A DNA stretch of 28,314 bases from Chloroflexota bacterium (GCA_030550295.1 JAUQPQ010000007.1:1-28314), one strand, 5' to 3'; positions 15,928 to 23,835 are shown, numbered from the stretch's first letter. Numbers and translations: made by a program. The notes: generated from the sequence alone by a model not told the origin.

Positions 15928-16545
15928 TTGAGAAGATCGCTAATGGCCATGCTAGCAGTGGCAGGAGTGATCGCCGCCATATGGTGGCTAGAGTACAGGC
16001 CCCAGGGAGGGGAGGAGGCCCCCTCTGGCTTCTTCGGCATGGTCGATCTACCCCAGGAGTTGGTTCTTCCAGGGATGAGAGTGGAAGCCCAGGAGGGATC
16101 CTTGGCACCTGACTTCCTTCTGCCTACCTTGGACGGAGGCCAAGTGCGGCTGAGCGAGCTTAGGGGCCACCCGGTGGTGCTCAACTTCTGGGCCACCTGG
16201 TGCGCTCCCTGCCGCAAAGAGGTCCCCCAGCTCGTTGCCGCCTATGACCGCCATCGGCCCGCCGGCTTGGTCATAATAGCTGTCAACCTCCAGGAGCCCG
16301 AAGACCGGGTTAGGCGATTTGCCGAGGAGTTCCAGATGAAGTTCCCCGTGGCCTTAGACAAGACAGGGCAGGTGACATTGGGGTACCAAGTATGGGGTCT
16401 ACCTACCACTTTCTTCATTGACCGCCAGGGCGTGGTCCGCAGCATCTTTCAGGGGCCCTTTGTAGGGGAGGGAGAGGAGGGGAAGGTACAGGGGCCTATA
16501 GGGGGCGAAGAGCTAGAAAGGCGGATAGCAGAGATCCTGGAGTAG
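15928..16545 (+). CDS. resA: ResA/TlpA-type thiol-disulfide oxidoreductase
   Basis: This 205-residue protein has an N-terminal membrane anchor (about 6-20) and an extracytoplasmic thioredoxin fold. The redox motif is WCAPC (Cys92 and Cys95), with the cis-proline in GLPTTFFID (Pro159). ResA keeps apocytochrome CXXCH cysteines reduced for haem attachment, and its place between ccsA and resB supports that role. A TTG at 15928 begins the frame and gives an MRR n-region, but GGAGG lies only three bases before it. ATG at 15943 is the alternative. It begins 17 bases after the ccsA stop. Confidence 0.92.
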   Translation: MRRSLMAMLAVAGVIAAIWWLEYRPQGGEEAPSGFFGMVDLPQELVLPGMRVEAQEGSLAPDFLLPTLDGGQVRLSELRGHPVVLNFWATWCAPCRKEVPQLVAAYDRHRPAGLVIIAVNLQEPEDRVRRFAEEFQMKFPVALDKTGQVTLGYQVWGLPTTFFIDRQGVVRSIFQGPFVGEGEEGKVQGPIGGEELERRIAEILE

Positions 16546-16548
16546 AGG

Positions 16549-18270
16549 GTGACAGCTACAGTATCCAAATCCATATCCCTGGGGCGGTGGGCCAAGGACG
16601 TAATGGCCTTTCTCTCGGGGCCTCGGTGGGCGGTGGCTATCACCGCCTTCATGGCCCTGGCCTCTTTTGTGGGGGTGGTGCTTCCCCAACTCCCAGCCTG
16701 GGCAGCGGACGACCCCATCGCCCAGGCCTCTTGGCTGGCCCAGCAGGAAGGGAGGCTTGGGCCTGCTACCTCTTGGCTTTGGCGGCTCGGCCTCCTTAAC
16801 GTCTTCAGGGCTCCCTGGTTTGCCATCGGCCTGGGGCTCATGGTCGCCTCCCTATTGGCCTATCTGGTGAAGCGTATCCCAGGTCTGTGGACGGCCACCT
16901 TCCGGCCCCGCCGCTGGCTGCCTGATGGCGCCTTCGACCATGCTCCAGAAAGGGCCCTCTTCCATGGGGCCCAGCTTTATACTTTGCTGAGAGCTCTCAG
17001 ATGGCGCCTGTATCGGGTGGACGTGCAGGAGGGAGGAGGTGCCGTCTACTTCTTCGCCGACCGCTTCCCGTGGGCCCAGTGGGGTACAGTCCTCTCCCAT
17101 GGGGCAGTGGTGGTACTCGTTCTGGCGGCAGCGATAGGAAAAGCTAACGCCTACTCTCTTCCCCTTCTCTTGGCCGAGGGAGGTGTACAGCCAGTATTCC
17201 CCACTTTGGCCTATCCTCGCCAGATGGAGGTAGAGGTGATAGATGTGCACGCCCGCTTCGATCCCACAGGTCTGCCCCTAGAGTACTCGGCCCAGCTCGC
17301 CCTTTACCGGCACGGCCAGCAGGTGTCCACCTGTACGGTGCGGGTGAACTCCCCATGCCACTACGCAGGCCACTCTATCCACCTGGCATCCTACTTTGGG
17401 TTTGGGGCCGAGGTGGCCGTCCAGGACGAACAAGGTCGAACCATCTATCACGAGACGCTCGCCCTCACTTCTAGGCGTCCTGCCCCCTCCCTGCAGGCGT
17501 GGCGAGGGGGAGAATTGGTCTACCAGGGGGCACCTGCCTTAGGGACACCTGTCCCCTCGGCTGAAGGCCCCACCTCGCTGGCCATGGTGGCCCTGGAAGG
17601 GAAGACCTTCCTTATCGCCCTTCGGGAGGGGGAGAAGAGGATAGCAGTGATCGATGCCAGCCGTCCCCAGGAGAGGGCGTTCTTGAGCCCTGGGGCCCAG
17701 GCGGAGGTGGGAGGCCTCCTCTGGCAGTTCTTAGGGCTGATAGACGCCCCTTCAGCCCAAGTCACCGATCTACCCCTTCCCCCCAGCGATGTGGGCACGC
17801 CACCCATCCTTCAACTGGAGAATGTGGTCTACGGCGCCGATGACACGGCCAAAGGCACAAAGGTGGCGATGGCTGGCCCCTCCGGGTCACCTATCCTCCA
17901 CATTCTGGGCCTTGGCGGAGGGGTGGTAACCCTCCCCCAGGGTGAGGCAGTACAGCTAGGCCCCTACCGCTACCAGTTCCTAGGCCAGCGGGAATACGCA
18001 GGCCTTGAGGTACGCAAAGACCCGTCCGTAGGCCTGGTGTTCATAGGGGCTGGGCTCATGGTAGCAGGGCTGATGCTCACCTTCTGGGCGCCTAGGCGCC
18101 GCCTTTGGGGTCGAGTTAAAGACGGGGAGTTGTGTATATTAGGACAAGAGCTAACGGGGGAACAGCTATACAGGGAGATAACGCCATTGCTCGCTAAAGG
18201 GAAGGCCCTTGTCCACCTGGAGGTGGATGGAGATGATGCACATGCTCCTAGCCATCCGAATACCCATTGA
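16549..18270 (+). CDS. resB: Cytochrome c biogenesis protein ResB (Ccs1)
   Basis: This 573-residue protein has the ResB layout. Two membrane segments lie near the N-terminus (about 24-46 and 83-105) and a third at about 180-198. A large extracytoplasmic domain follows, and a final segment lies at about 485-505. The early motif SGPRWAVAITAFMALASFVG is characteristic. It partners CcsA in haem transport and ligation. The start is GTG at 16549, three bases after the resA stop, with GGAG in the end of resA. The cytoplasmic tail ends in a His/Asp-rich stretch whose codons overlap the lgt start. Confidence 0.92.
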   Translation: MTATVSKSISLGRWAKDVMAFLSGPRWAVAITAFMALASFVGVVLPQLPAWAADDPIAQASWLAQQEGRLGPATSWLWRLGLLNVFRAPWFAIGLGLMVASLLAYLVKRIPGLWTATFRPRRWLPDGAFDHAPERALFHGAQLYTLLRALRWRLYRVDVQEGGGAVYFFADRFPWAQWGTVLSHGAVVVLVLAAAIGKANAYSLPLLLAEGGVQPVFPTLAYPRQMEVEVIDVHARFDPTGLPLEYSAQLALYRHGQQVSTCTVRVNSPCHYAGHSIHLASYFGFGAEVAVQDEQGRTIYHETLALTSRRPAPSLQAWRGGELVYQGAPALGTPVPSAEGPTSLAMVALEGKTFLIALREGEKRIAVIDASRPQERAFLSPGAQAEVGGLLWQFLGLIDAPSAQVTDLPLPPSDVGTPPILQLENVVYGADDTAKGTKVAMAGPSGSPILHILGLGGGVVTLPQGEAVQLGPYRYQFLGQREYAGLEVRKDPSVGLVFIGAGLMVAGLMLTFWAPRRRLWGRVKDGELCILGQELTGEQLYREITPLLAKGKALVHLEVDGDDAHAPSHPNTH

Positions 18271-19111
18271 CCCAGTACCCTTTAAGCTGGGTGCCCTGGA
18301 GATATCGTGGCACGGGATCATCGCTGCCATCGGTGTCCTGTTGGGCGTGATGGTGGCTGCCCGCTTCGCCCGTCGAGCCGGCTTTACCGATGACCAGATT
18401 TACAACACGGCGGTGGCCTTAGTGGTAGGTGGGATAATAGGGGCACGTGCCCTATTTGTGCTGGAGCACCTGGACTACTTCCGCAATTCCCCCCAAGAGA
18501 TCTTTCAGATCAACGCTGGAGGAATATCCATATATGGGGCCCTTATTGGAGGGACGCTGGGCGCCTTAGCATACGGCTTCTGGGCCCGCATCCCTAACAA
18601 GCTGCGCGCCGCCGATGCCGCCTCCATAGGGGCCATTCTAGGTATGGCCGTGGGACGCATAGGCGACCTCATCAACGGCGAACATTTCGCCGAGCCCACC
18701 AGTTTGCCTTGGGGTGTGCGGTATACCCACCCTGAGAGCCCAAGCTTTATCCGCTACGGCCCCGACTATGTCCAGCACCCTGCCGTGGCCTACGAGATGC
18801 TGGGGGACCTGGCCATCTTTGGCGTCCTCTTATGGCTATTTGGGCGGGCCAAGGCTGGGGTGACCTTCTGGACCTGGGCTATCCTCTACTCGGCCATGCG
18901 CCTGGGCATAAGCTTCTTACGCCTGGACGACCTTGTCTGGGCAGGGCTGCGCACGGCCCAGATCATCGCCATCGCCGTTTTGGCTGTAGGCGTGCCTGCC
19001 CTCATATACCTGCTCCTCCTGGGCCGACCACCACGCCCCTTGCCCAGGGCCCAGAGACGGCGCCTATTGCGGATCGAGAGAAAACGTTTGGCCCGCCGGG
19101 GCGAGGCTTGA
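18233..19111 (+). CDS. lgt: Prolipoprotein diacylglyceryl transferase Lgt
   Basis: Lgt moves a diacylglyceryl group from phosphatidylglycerol to the lipobox cysteine of prolipoproteins in the membrane. The 292-residue product has about seven membrane segments. Family motifs include SWHGIIAAIG, then GGIIGARALFVLEH, then GGISIYGALIGG, and the signature GRIGDLINGEHFAEPT with its conserved Arg and Glu. I start at ATG 18233, eight bases after GGAGGT; a TTG at 18209 and nearby ATGs are alternatives. It overlaps the resB 3' end by about 38 bases. Likely clients in this window are the ABC binding protein, the esterase and the M23 protein. Confidence 0.94.
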   Translation: MMHMLLAIRIPIDPVPFKLGALEISWHGIIAAIGVLLGVMVAARFARRAGFTDDQIYNTAVALVVGGIIGARALFVLEHLDYFRNSPQEIFQINAGGISIYGALIGGTLGALAYGFWARIPNKLRAADAASIGAILGMAVGRIGDLINGEHFAEPTSLPWGVRYTHPESPSFIRYGPDYVQHPAVAYEMLGDLAIFGVLLWLFGRAKAGVTFWTWAILYSAMRLGISFLRLDDLVWAGLRTAQIIAIAVLAVGVPALIYLLLLGRPPRPLPRAQRRRLLRIERKRLARRGEA

Positions 19112-19146
19112 TGCCCTTTCTCTAGCATCAGCTAAGGAGGAGAGAG

Positions 19147-19554
19147 ATGCCCCTTCGCCTACCTCGTAGCATGGTAGAAGAGATGGTAGCCCACGCTAAG
19201 GCCGAGGCGCCTATCGAATGCTGTGGCATAATAGCTGGCCAAAACGGCCAGGCGATGAAGCTGTACAGGTGTCGCAACGCCGAGGCCAGCCCTTTCCGCT
19301 TCCTGGTAGACCCCCAAGACCTTTTCCAGGTCTTCCGGGAATGCGAGGAGAAGGGTTGGGAGTTCCTGGCCATATACCACTCCCATACGGCTACCGAGGC
19401 ATACCCCTCCCCCACTGACGTGCGCCTCGCCTCTTGGCCCAAGAGTTACTACATAGTTATCTCCCTGATGGACCCGGATCGGCCTCAGGTGAGGGCCTTC
19501 CGTATCGAGGAGGGCAAAATAACGGAGGAGAAGATAGTGGTTGAGGAGGGATGA
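19147..19554 (+). CDS. JAMM/MPN+ metalloprotease (M67 family)
   Basis: This 135-residue single-domain protein has the complete JAMM zinc signature. Glu24 lies in the ECCG segment, and His78-x-His80-x7-Ser88-x2-Asp91 in HSHTATEAYPSPTD. Bacterial relatives cleave ubiquitin-like sulfur carriers (ThiS/MoaD type) or C-terminal peptides from them. No such carrier or E1-like enzyme is encoded in the window, so the substrate is open. AAGGAGGAG precedes the ATG. A 6-base stem (TGATGC/GCATCA) lies between the lgt stop and this gene. The stop overlaps the start of the small downstream gene. Confidence 0.9.
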   Translation: MPLRLPRSMVEEMVAHAKAEAPIECCGIIAGQNGQAMKLYRCRNAEASPFRFLVDPQDLFQVFRECEEKGWEFLAIYHSHTATEAYPSPTDVRLASWPKSYYIVISLMDPDRPQVRAFRIEEGKITEEKIVVEEG

Positions 19555-19730
19555 TGGAAGAGGTTCAGGCCCTGGCCCAAGCAGCAGGGATCTCCATCCC
19601 TCCCGAGCGACTGCCCCTGCTCAGTGCTACCGCCCCCATAGTGCGCCAGGGCCTTGAAGCCATGCTTGTCCTCCCTTTAACCGATGTGCCCCCCGCATCT
19701 ACCTTCTTCCCCCGGGGAGCGGAAGGTTGA
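19554..19730 (+). CDS. AtzG/DUF4089-like small partner of the amidase (58 residues)
   Basis: ATG at 19554 opens a 58-codon frame ending at TGA 19728-19730, with GGAGG immediately upstream. It shares one base with the JAMM gene stop and overlaps the amidase TTG start by four bases (TTGA). The product begins MEEVQALAQAAGISIPPERL and ends with PLTDVPPASTFFP. This fits the small AtzG-like (DUF4089) proteins that pair with AtzE-type amidases, and more distantly GatC. It is likely a helical clamp on the amidase. The family match is by pattern only, since the protein is too short for certainty. Confidence 0.75.
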   Translation: MEEVQALAQAAGISIPPERLPLLSATAPIVRQGLEAMLVLPLTDVPPASTFFPRGAEG

Positions 19731-21121
19731 AGGCCCCAGACCTGACCCATCTCACCGTGGCCGAGGCTGCAAGCCTTATTAGGGAAGGCGAGCTTTCTCC
19801 CATCGACCTTGTAGAGGCGGCCTTAGAGCGCATAAAAGCTCTCGAGCCCCACCTTAACGCCTTCATCACGGTGATGGGTGAGCAGGCCCTGGCCACCGCC
19901 AAGGTGCTGGCCCAAGAGGCAGCCCTGGGACACTTCCGAGGCCCCCTGCACGGCATCCCAGTGGGGCTCAAAGACCTATTCTTTACAAAAGGCGTCCCCA
20001 CCACTGCCGGCTCCCCCCTCTTAGCCGACCACATCCCTGAGGAAGATGCCACCGTGGTGGCGCGCCTGCGCCAGGCCGGGGCGGTGATAGTGGGCAAGCT
20101 CAACCTCCACGAGTTTGCCCTGGGGGCAACCAGCAACAACCCCCATTATGGGCCGGTACGTAACCCTTGGGATACCCAGAGAGTGGCAGGAGGCTCTTCT
20201 GGCGGCTCGGCTGCAGCGGTAGCCGTTGGAGAATGCCTCGCCGCCTTAGGGACCGATACCGGAGGCTCCATCCGCATACCTTCGTCCCTATGCGGCATCA
20301 CTGGCCTCAAGCCCACCTATGGACGGGTGAGCCTCAAAGGGGTGATACCCCTTTCCTGGTCCTTAGACCACGTAGGGCCAATGGCCAGCACCGCCCAGGA
20401 CTGCGCTTTGCTCCTTCAGGCGATAGCCGGGCCCGATGGCCAGGACCCTACATGCGCCTCCACACCTGTGCCCGATTATCTCGCCGCCTTACAGGGTGGG
20501 ATTAAAGGCCTAAGGATAGGCGTACCTAAGGAGCACTTCTGGCAGGGGCTCGACGGGGAGGTGGAGGAAGTCGCACGCCACGCCCTAGAAGTGATGGCAG
20601 AGCTAGGGGCCACCCTTCTGGAGGTCTCCCTGCCCTACATAGAGGTGGTGCCCCAGGCCGTAGTCTCCATCATGCTCCCAGAAGCCCTCGCCTATCACTT
20701 GCCTCGCTTCCGTCAGCAGGCCGACTGCTACGGTTCAGACGTGCGCCTGCGTTTGGAGATGGCATCCCTTATCCCGGCTGTGCAACACGTGCAGGCCCAG
20801 AGGGTGAGAAGGCTGGTGGTGGAAGCCTGGCAAGAACTCTTCCGGGAGATAGATCTCCTCGCAACCCCTACCACCCCCATCACAGCCCCCACCATAGAAG
20901 AAGGCGACCTAGAAGCCACCCTTATCCTCATACGCAACACCAACCCGTTCAACCTTACTGGCCAGCCCGCCATCTCCATCCCCTGCGGCTTTACCCGAAA
21001 GGGGATGCCCGTAGGCCTGCAACTGGTGGGCAGATGGTGGGAAGAGGGGACCCTCCTTCGGGCTGCCCACGCCTTCCAGCAGGTCACCACCTGGCACCGA
21101 CGTCGGCCTCCCCTGCCCTAG
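19727..21121 (+). CDS. Amidase-signature hydrolase (AtzE/GatA-like)
   Basis: This 464-residue amidase-signature enzyme hydrolyses an amide bond through a Ser-cisSer-Lys triad. Lys82 (VGLKDLF), the cis-serine Ser157 (AGGSSGGSA) and the nucleophile Ser181 (TDTGGS) stand at spacings of 75 and 24, as in GatA. The start is TTG at 19727, overlapping the small AtzG-like gene, so the two are probably made together as a complex. With no gatB or full gatC nearby, a metabolic amidase (AtzE-like) is more likely than the tRNA amidotransferase subunit, but misacylated-tRNA amidation is not excluded. The substrate is unknown. Confidence 0.88.
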   Translation: MKAPDLTHLTVAEAASLIREGELSPIDLVEAALERIKALEPHLNAFITVMGEQALATAKVLAQEAALGHFRGPLHGIPVGLKDLFFTKGVPTTAGSPLLADHIPEEDATVVARLRQAGAVIVGKLNLHEFALGATSNNPHYGPVRNPWDTQRVAGGSSGGSAAAVAVGECLAALGTDTGGSIRIPSSLCGITGLKPTYGRVSLKGVIPLSWSLDHVGPMASTAQDCALLLQAIAGPDGQDPTCASTPVPDYLAALQGGIKGLRIGVPKEHFWQGLDGEVEEVARHALEVMAELGATLLEVSLPYIEVVPQAVVSIMLPEALAYHLPRFRQQADCYGSDVRLRLEMASLIPAVQHVQAQRVRRLVVEAWQELFREIDLLATPTTPITAPTIEEGDLEATLILIRNTNPFNLTGQPAISIPCGFTRKGMPVGLQLVGRWWEEGTLLRAAHAFQQVTTWHRRRPPLP

Positions 21122-21178
21122 GCCTCTCTGAGGAATGGCCCTATACTGGGCCTTGGCATCCGAGGAAGGGAGGACTCC

Positions 21179-22030
21179 ATGAGGGAAATAGCGCCCATGA
21201 CCATCGGTGGCCAACCGTTCCTGTGGGACCGCACCTACATTATGGGCATCATCAACGCCACCCCCGATTCCTTCTCCGGTGACGGGGTTGGCTACGACGT
21301 AAGTTTAGCTGTGCGACGCGCCCTTCAGATGCGTCGGGACGGCGCCCACATCATAGACGTGGGGGGAGAATCCACTCGCCCAGGTTTCGAGCCCATACCT
21401 GTGGAAGAGGAGCTGCGACGGGTCTTGCCGGTTATTAGGGCCCTTAGGGGTGAGCTGGACATCCCCATAAGCATCGACACCACCAAGGCGAAGGTGGCCA
21501 GAAAGGCCATCGAGGCCGGAGCCTCCCTAATTAACGATGTGTCAGGTCTCTTGGGAGACCAGGATATGGCGCAGGTGGCTGCCCAATATCAGGTTCCAGT
21601 GGTGATCATGCACAACCAGAGGGGCCGCCCCTTCATAGGCGTAAAGGAGGGGATCTTGGCCGGATGGCATCAGGGCCTCGCCAGGGCCCGTGAAGCTGGC
21701 ATACCTGAAGAGAGCATCATACTGGACCCAGGCTTTAACTTCGGCTGGAGCGACGAGCAGGCGTTGGAGATGGTCCGCCGTCTTGGCGAGCTTCGTAAGT
21801 CCATGGGGCGGCCTATCCTTTTCGGCCCCTCCCGCAAGTCCACCATAGGCAAGGTGCTGGGGGGCCTGCCCGTCCAGGAGAGGCTAGAGGGCACGGCCGC
21901 ACTAATCGCCCTAGCCATAGCCCAAGGGGCAGACATTGTCCGCGTCCACGACGTGAAAGAGATGGCCAGGGTGGCCCGTATGGCCGATGCCGTGGTGCGA
22001 GGATGGCGACCTCAGGAGGTGGCCTCATGA
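21179..22030 (+). CDS. folP: Dihydropteroate synthase FolP
   Basis: FolP condenses 6-hydroxymethyl-7,8-dihydropterin pyrophosphate with p-aminobenzoate in folate synthesis and is the target of sulfonamides. The 283-residue TIM barrel shows MGIINATPDSFSGDG and DVGGESTRPG at the substrate loops. ISIDTTKAKVA and LINDVSG follow, then the phosphate-site motif GPSRKSTIG. GGGAGGA sits before the ATG. The 57-base gap from the amidase gene holds no clear promoter. The stop overlaps the next gene as ATGA, and folK follows two genes later. Confidence 0.96.
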   Translation: MREIAPMTIGGQPFLWDRTYIMGIINATPDSFSGDGVGYDVSLAVRRALQMRRDGAHIIDVGGESTRPGFEPIPVEEELRRVLPVIRALRGELDIPISIDTTKAKVARKAIEAGASLINDVSGLLGDQDMAQVAAQYQVPVVIMHNQRGRPFIGVKEGILAGWHQGLARAREAGIPEESIILDPGFNFGWSDEQALEMVRRLGELRKSMGRPILFGPSRKSTIGKVLGGLPVQERLEGTAALIALAIAQGADIVRVHDVKEMARVARMADAVVRGWRPQEVAS

Positions 22031-22419
22031 CAGAGAAAGGCAGTGCTTTCTTAGACCTTATGGGTGGCGAAGTGTTCCGGGACGGCTCCCAAGGTGTAAA
22101 GATCCGCCTCACCATCGAGCCCCACCACACCAACCCCAGAGGGGTGATGCATGGGGGAGTGGTAGCAAGCCTCCTGGATGAAGCGGCTGCCCTGGCAATT
22201 AAGGAACTGTTAGGTTTGAGACCCCAAGACTCGGGCCCCCATCTGCTGGTGGAGATGAACGTCAGCTTCCTTGCCGCTGCCCGCCCTGGCGATACCCTTG
22301 AGGCTGAAGCCTCCGTCCTGCGCATGGGACGTCGAGTAGCCTTCGCTGAGGCCCAAGTGCACAGAGGCAAGACCCTTATAGCCAAGGGACGCTTCACCTT
22401 TGTTATGCAACATGACTGA
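22027..22419 (+). CDS. PaaI-type hotdog thioesterase (first of a tandem pair)
   Basis: This 130-residue hotdog-fold protein belongs to the PaaI/YigI thioesterase group, which hydrolyses acyl- or aryl-CoA thioesters as a tetramer. The active-site region NPRGVMHGGVVASLLDEAAA has the expected HGG and acidic residue on the hot-dog helix. I start it at ATG 22027, with AGGAGGTGG upstream and a 4-base overlap with folP. A longer frame from 22003 would begin before that ribosome site. Substrate unknown. It sits between two folate genes with a second hotdog gene. Confidence 0.85.
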   Translation: MTEKGSAFLDLMGGEVFRDGSQGVKIRLTIEPHHTNPRGVMHGGVVASLLDEAAALAIKELLGLRPQDSGPHLLVEMNVSFLAAARPGDTLEAEASVLRMGRRVAFAEAQVHRGKTLIAKGRFTFVMQHD

Positions 22420-22849
22420 GAACCTTTCCCAACTAGGCATCAAGGGCGAAGCTGCACGTAGCCCCTTTAGCGGATTCATCGGGAACGTGTTGGAGGAAAG
22501 GCGACCCGGCTATAGCCGCCTCTCCCTCAAAATAGAGGCCCGCCATCTGGACTCGTCAGGGAGGCTCCATCCAGGCGTCCTGGCCACCATGATGGACTCG
22601 GCCCTAGGCGCCGCCTTGCGCGATGTCCGAAGAAAGGACGAAGAAGGGATCCCAGGGGGCACCGTGGCTATGGACATGATGGTCTTGCAGGTGGTCCGAG
22701 AGGGGGAAGAGTTGGTGGCCGAAGGACGCCTCCTCAGACGCCATGGGGCCCTAGCTTTCGGGGAAGCAGAAGTCAAAAAGAGGGGAGACGGAACCCTGGT
22801 GGCCTGCGCCTACTTCGTCTTCGCTATAGGCCGGGGGAGCCCTAGATGA
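22412..22849 (+). CDS. Hotdog thioesterase (second of a tandem pair)
   Basis: The product is 145 residues with a hotdog fold. The helix segment is RLHPGVLATMMDSALGAAL, so HPG replaces the HGG of its neighbour while the following aspartate is kept. Later strands (GGTVAMDMMVLQVVREGEEL) match PaaI-like proteins. ATG 22412 overlaps the first thioesterase gene by eight bases, and the stop overlaps folK by four. It looks like an old tandem duplication, because the two proteins are related in fold but clearly diverged. They may form a heteromer. Function unknown. Confidence 0.82.
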   Translation: MTENLSQLGIKGEAARSPFSGFIGNVLEERRPGYSRLSLKIEARHLDSSGRLHPGVLATMMDSALGAALRDVRRKDEEGIPGGTVAMDMMVLQVVREGEELVAEGRLLRRHGALAFGEAEVKKRGDGTLVACAYFVFAIGRGSPR

Positions 22850-23346
22850 ACCAGGCCTTTTTAGGGCTAGGGGCTAACATAGGGCCACGTCTCCTCAACT
22901 TAAGGGTAGCAGTGGAGCGTCTTAAGGATGCTGGCACGTTGGAAGCTGTCTCCTCCCTTTATGAGTCGGATCCGGTTGGCGGCCCTGAGGGGCAGCCGCC
23001 CTTCTACAACGCTGTCTGCCTCATCCGTACACCCTTGTCCCCTCTTGAGCTGCTGAGCTTCGTCAAATCCCTTGAAAGGGAGATGGGGAGGTGGGAGGGC
23101 CCCCGTTGGGGCCCCCGCCCCCTGGACATAGACATCCTCCTCTGGGGGGACAAGGTGATAAAGGAAGAGGACTTAGAAGTACCCCATCCCCGCCTTGCTG
23201 AGAGGCCCTTCTTCCTTGTCCCCCTGGCTGAAATAGCACCCCAGGCTCACCATCCCCTTCTAGGCACCACTATAGGCCAACTAGCCGAAAAGGTGGGAAG
23301 AAGGGGCCTATCCCTAGTTCTGAGACGAGGATGGGAAAAAGGCTAA
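22846..23346 (+). CDS. folK: 2-amino-4-hydroxy-6-hydroxymethyldihydropteridine pyrophosphokinase FolK
   Basis: FolK transfers pyrophosphate from ATP to 6-hydroxymethyl-7,8-dihydropterin, giving the FolP substrate. The 166-residue length is typical. Motifs are FLGLGANIGPR, then SLYESDPVGG with QPPFYNAV, and the signature RWGPRPLDIDILLW holding the two magnesium-binding aspartates, followed by VPHPRLAERPFFLVPL. ATG 22846 overlaps the preceding stop as ATGA. No folB aldolase is seen nearby. The TAA at 23344-23346 overlaps the stop of the convergent minus-strand gene. Confidence 0.96.
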   Translation: MNQAFLGLGANIGPRLLNLRVAVERLKDAGTLEAVSSLYESDPVGGPEGQPPFYNAVCLIRTPLSPLELLSFVKSLEREMGRWEGPRWGPRPLDIDILLWGDKVIKEEDLEVPHPRLAERPFFLVPLAEIAPQAHHPLLGTTIGQLAEKVGRRGLSLVLRRGWEKG

Positions 23347-23576
23347 GGGGAGGCCTCCTGGGCCTCGCCTTCAGCCTCTATAAGTTCCTCCTCTTCCTCA
23401 CTGGTGAAGAGGGTCCAGCCGATCCAGAAGGCAAGTGCTGAGACAGTGGCAAGGGCCCCAGCCACAGGCAGGGCCACAGCCAAATAGCTGCGCCGGACCA
23501 TGGCCCACAAGAAAAGGACCATCTGGGCCACCGACCCTATCATGATGAGTACGCCTGCCAATTGTGCCCTACTCAT
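23343..23576 (-). CDS. Small two-helix membrane protein of unknown function
   Basis: The product has 77 residues with two hydrophobic segments (about 5-27 and 33-57) joined by a short basic loop (RRSY), then an acidic Glu-rich tail. The orientation probably places the loop inside. I start at ATG 23576 because GGGAGGT lies six bases before it; an ATG at 23591 precedes that site. It follows the Trm112-like gene by about 14 bases on the same strand and is probably co-transcribed. I recognise no family. The stop overlaps folK by four bases. Confidence 0.65.
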   Translation of the reverse strand: MSRAQLAGVLIMIGSVAQMVLFLWAMVRRSYLAVALPVAGALATVSALAFWIGWTLFTSEEEEELIEAEGEAQEASP

Positions 23577-23590
23577 CTCCATACCTCCCA

Positions 23591-23779
23591 TCAGTTCCCC
23601 TTACGCATATGGGGAGGCAGCAGGTTGGGTATCGAATCCTCTATGGGATACCGTTCGCCGCATTGGGTGCATGAAAGGTATCCCTTCACCACCTCATCTC
23701 CCACCTGCTCCTCTACAGTGAGTTGCAAAGGGGCCTTGTCCAGGGGACAGGCTAATATGTCCACGAGATCTTTACGCAT
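23591..23779 (-). CDS. Trm112-family zinc-ribbon-like protein
   Basis: This 62-residue protein matches the Trm112/UPF0434 family: MRKDLVDILACPLDKAPLQL, then CTQCGERYPIEDSIPNLLPP. Family members are small partners that activate methyltransferases or act in envelope processes. Three cysteines are visible (11, 37, 40). The usual second cysteine of the first CxxC knuckle is Asp14 here, so zinc binding would be altered or absent. A strong promoter lies just upstream, and AAGG precedes the ATG. The small membrane protein gene follows directly. Confidence 0.83.
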   Translation of the reverse strand: MRKDLVDILACPLDKAPLQLTVEEQVGDEVVKGYLSCTQCGERYPIEDSIPNLLPPHMRKGN

Positions 23780-23806
23780 AGGCCCTTACTACTGCAACCG
23801 CCCCGA

Positions 23807-23835
23807 ATTGTAAGCCCCCACCCATCTGCTGTCAA
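23807..23835 (-). promoter_or_regulatory. Near-consensus promoter of the Trm112-like operon
   Basis: On the minus strand TTGACA (23830-23835) is followed after exactly 17 bases by TACAAT (23807-23812). Transcription would start near 23800, giving a leader of about 20 bases before ATG 23779. It lies in the divergent region shared with the EF-Tu-domain gene. For that gene a possible -10 (TAGAAT, 23878-23883) has no matching -35. Confidence 0.78.
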
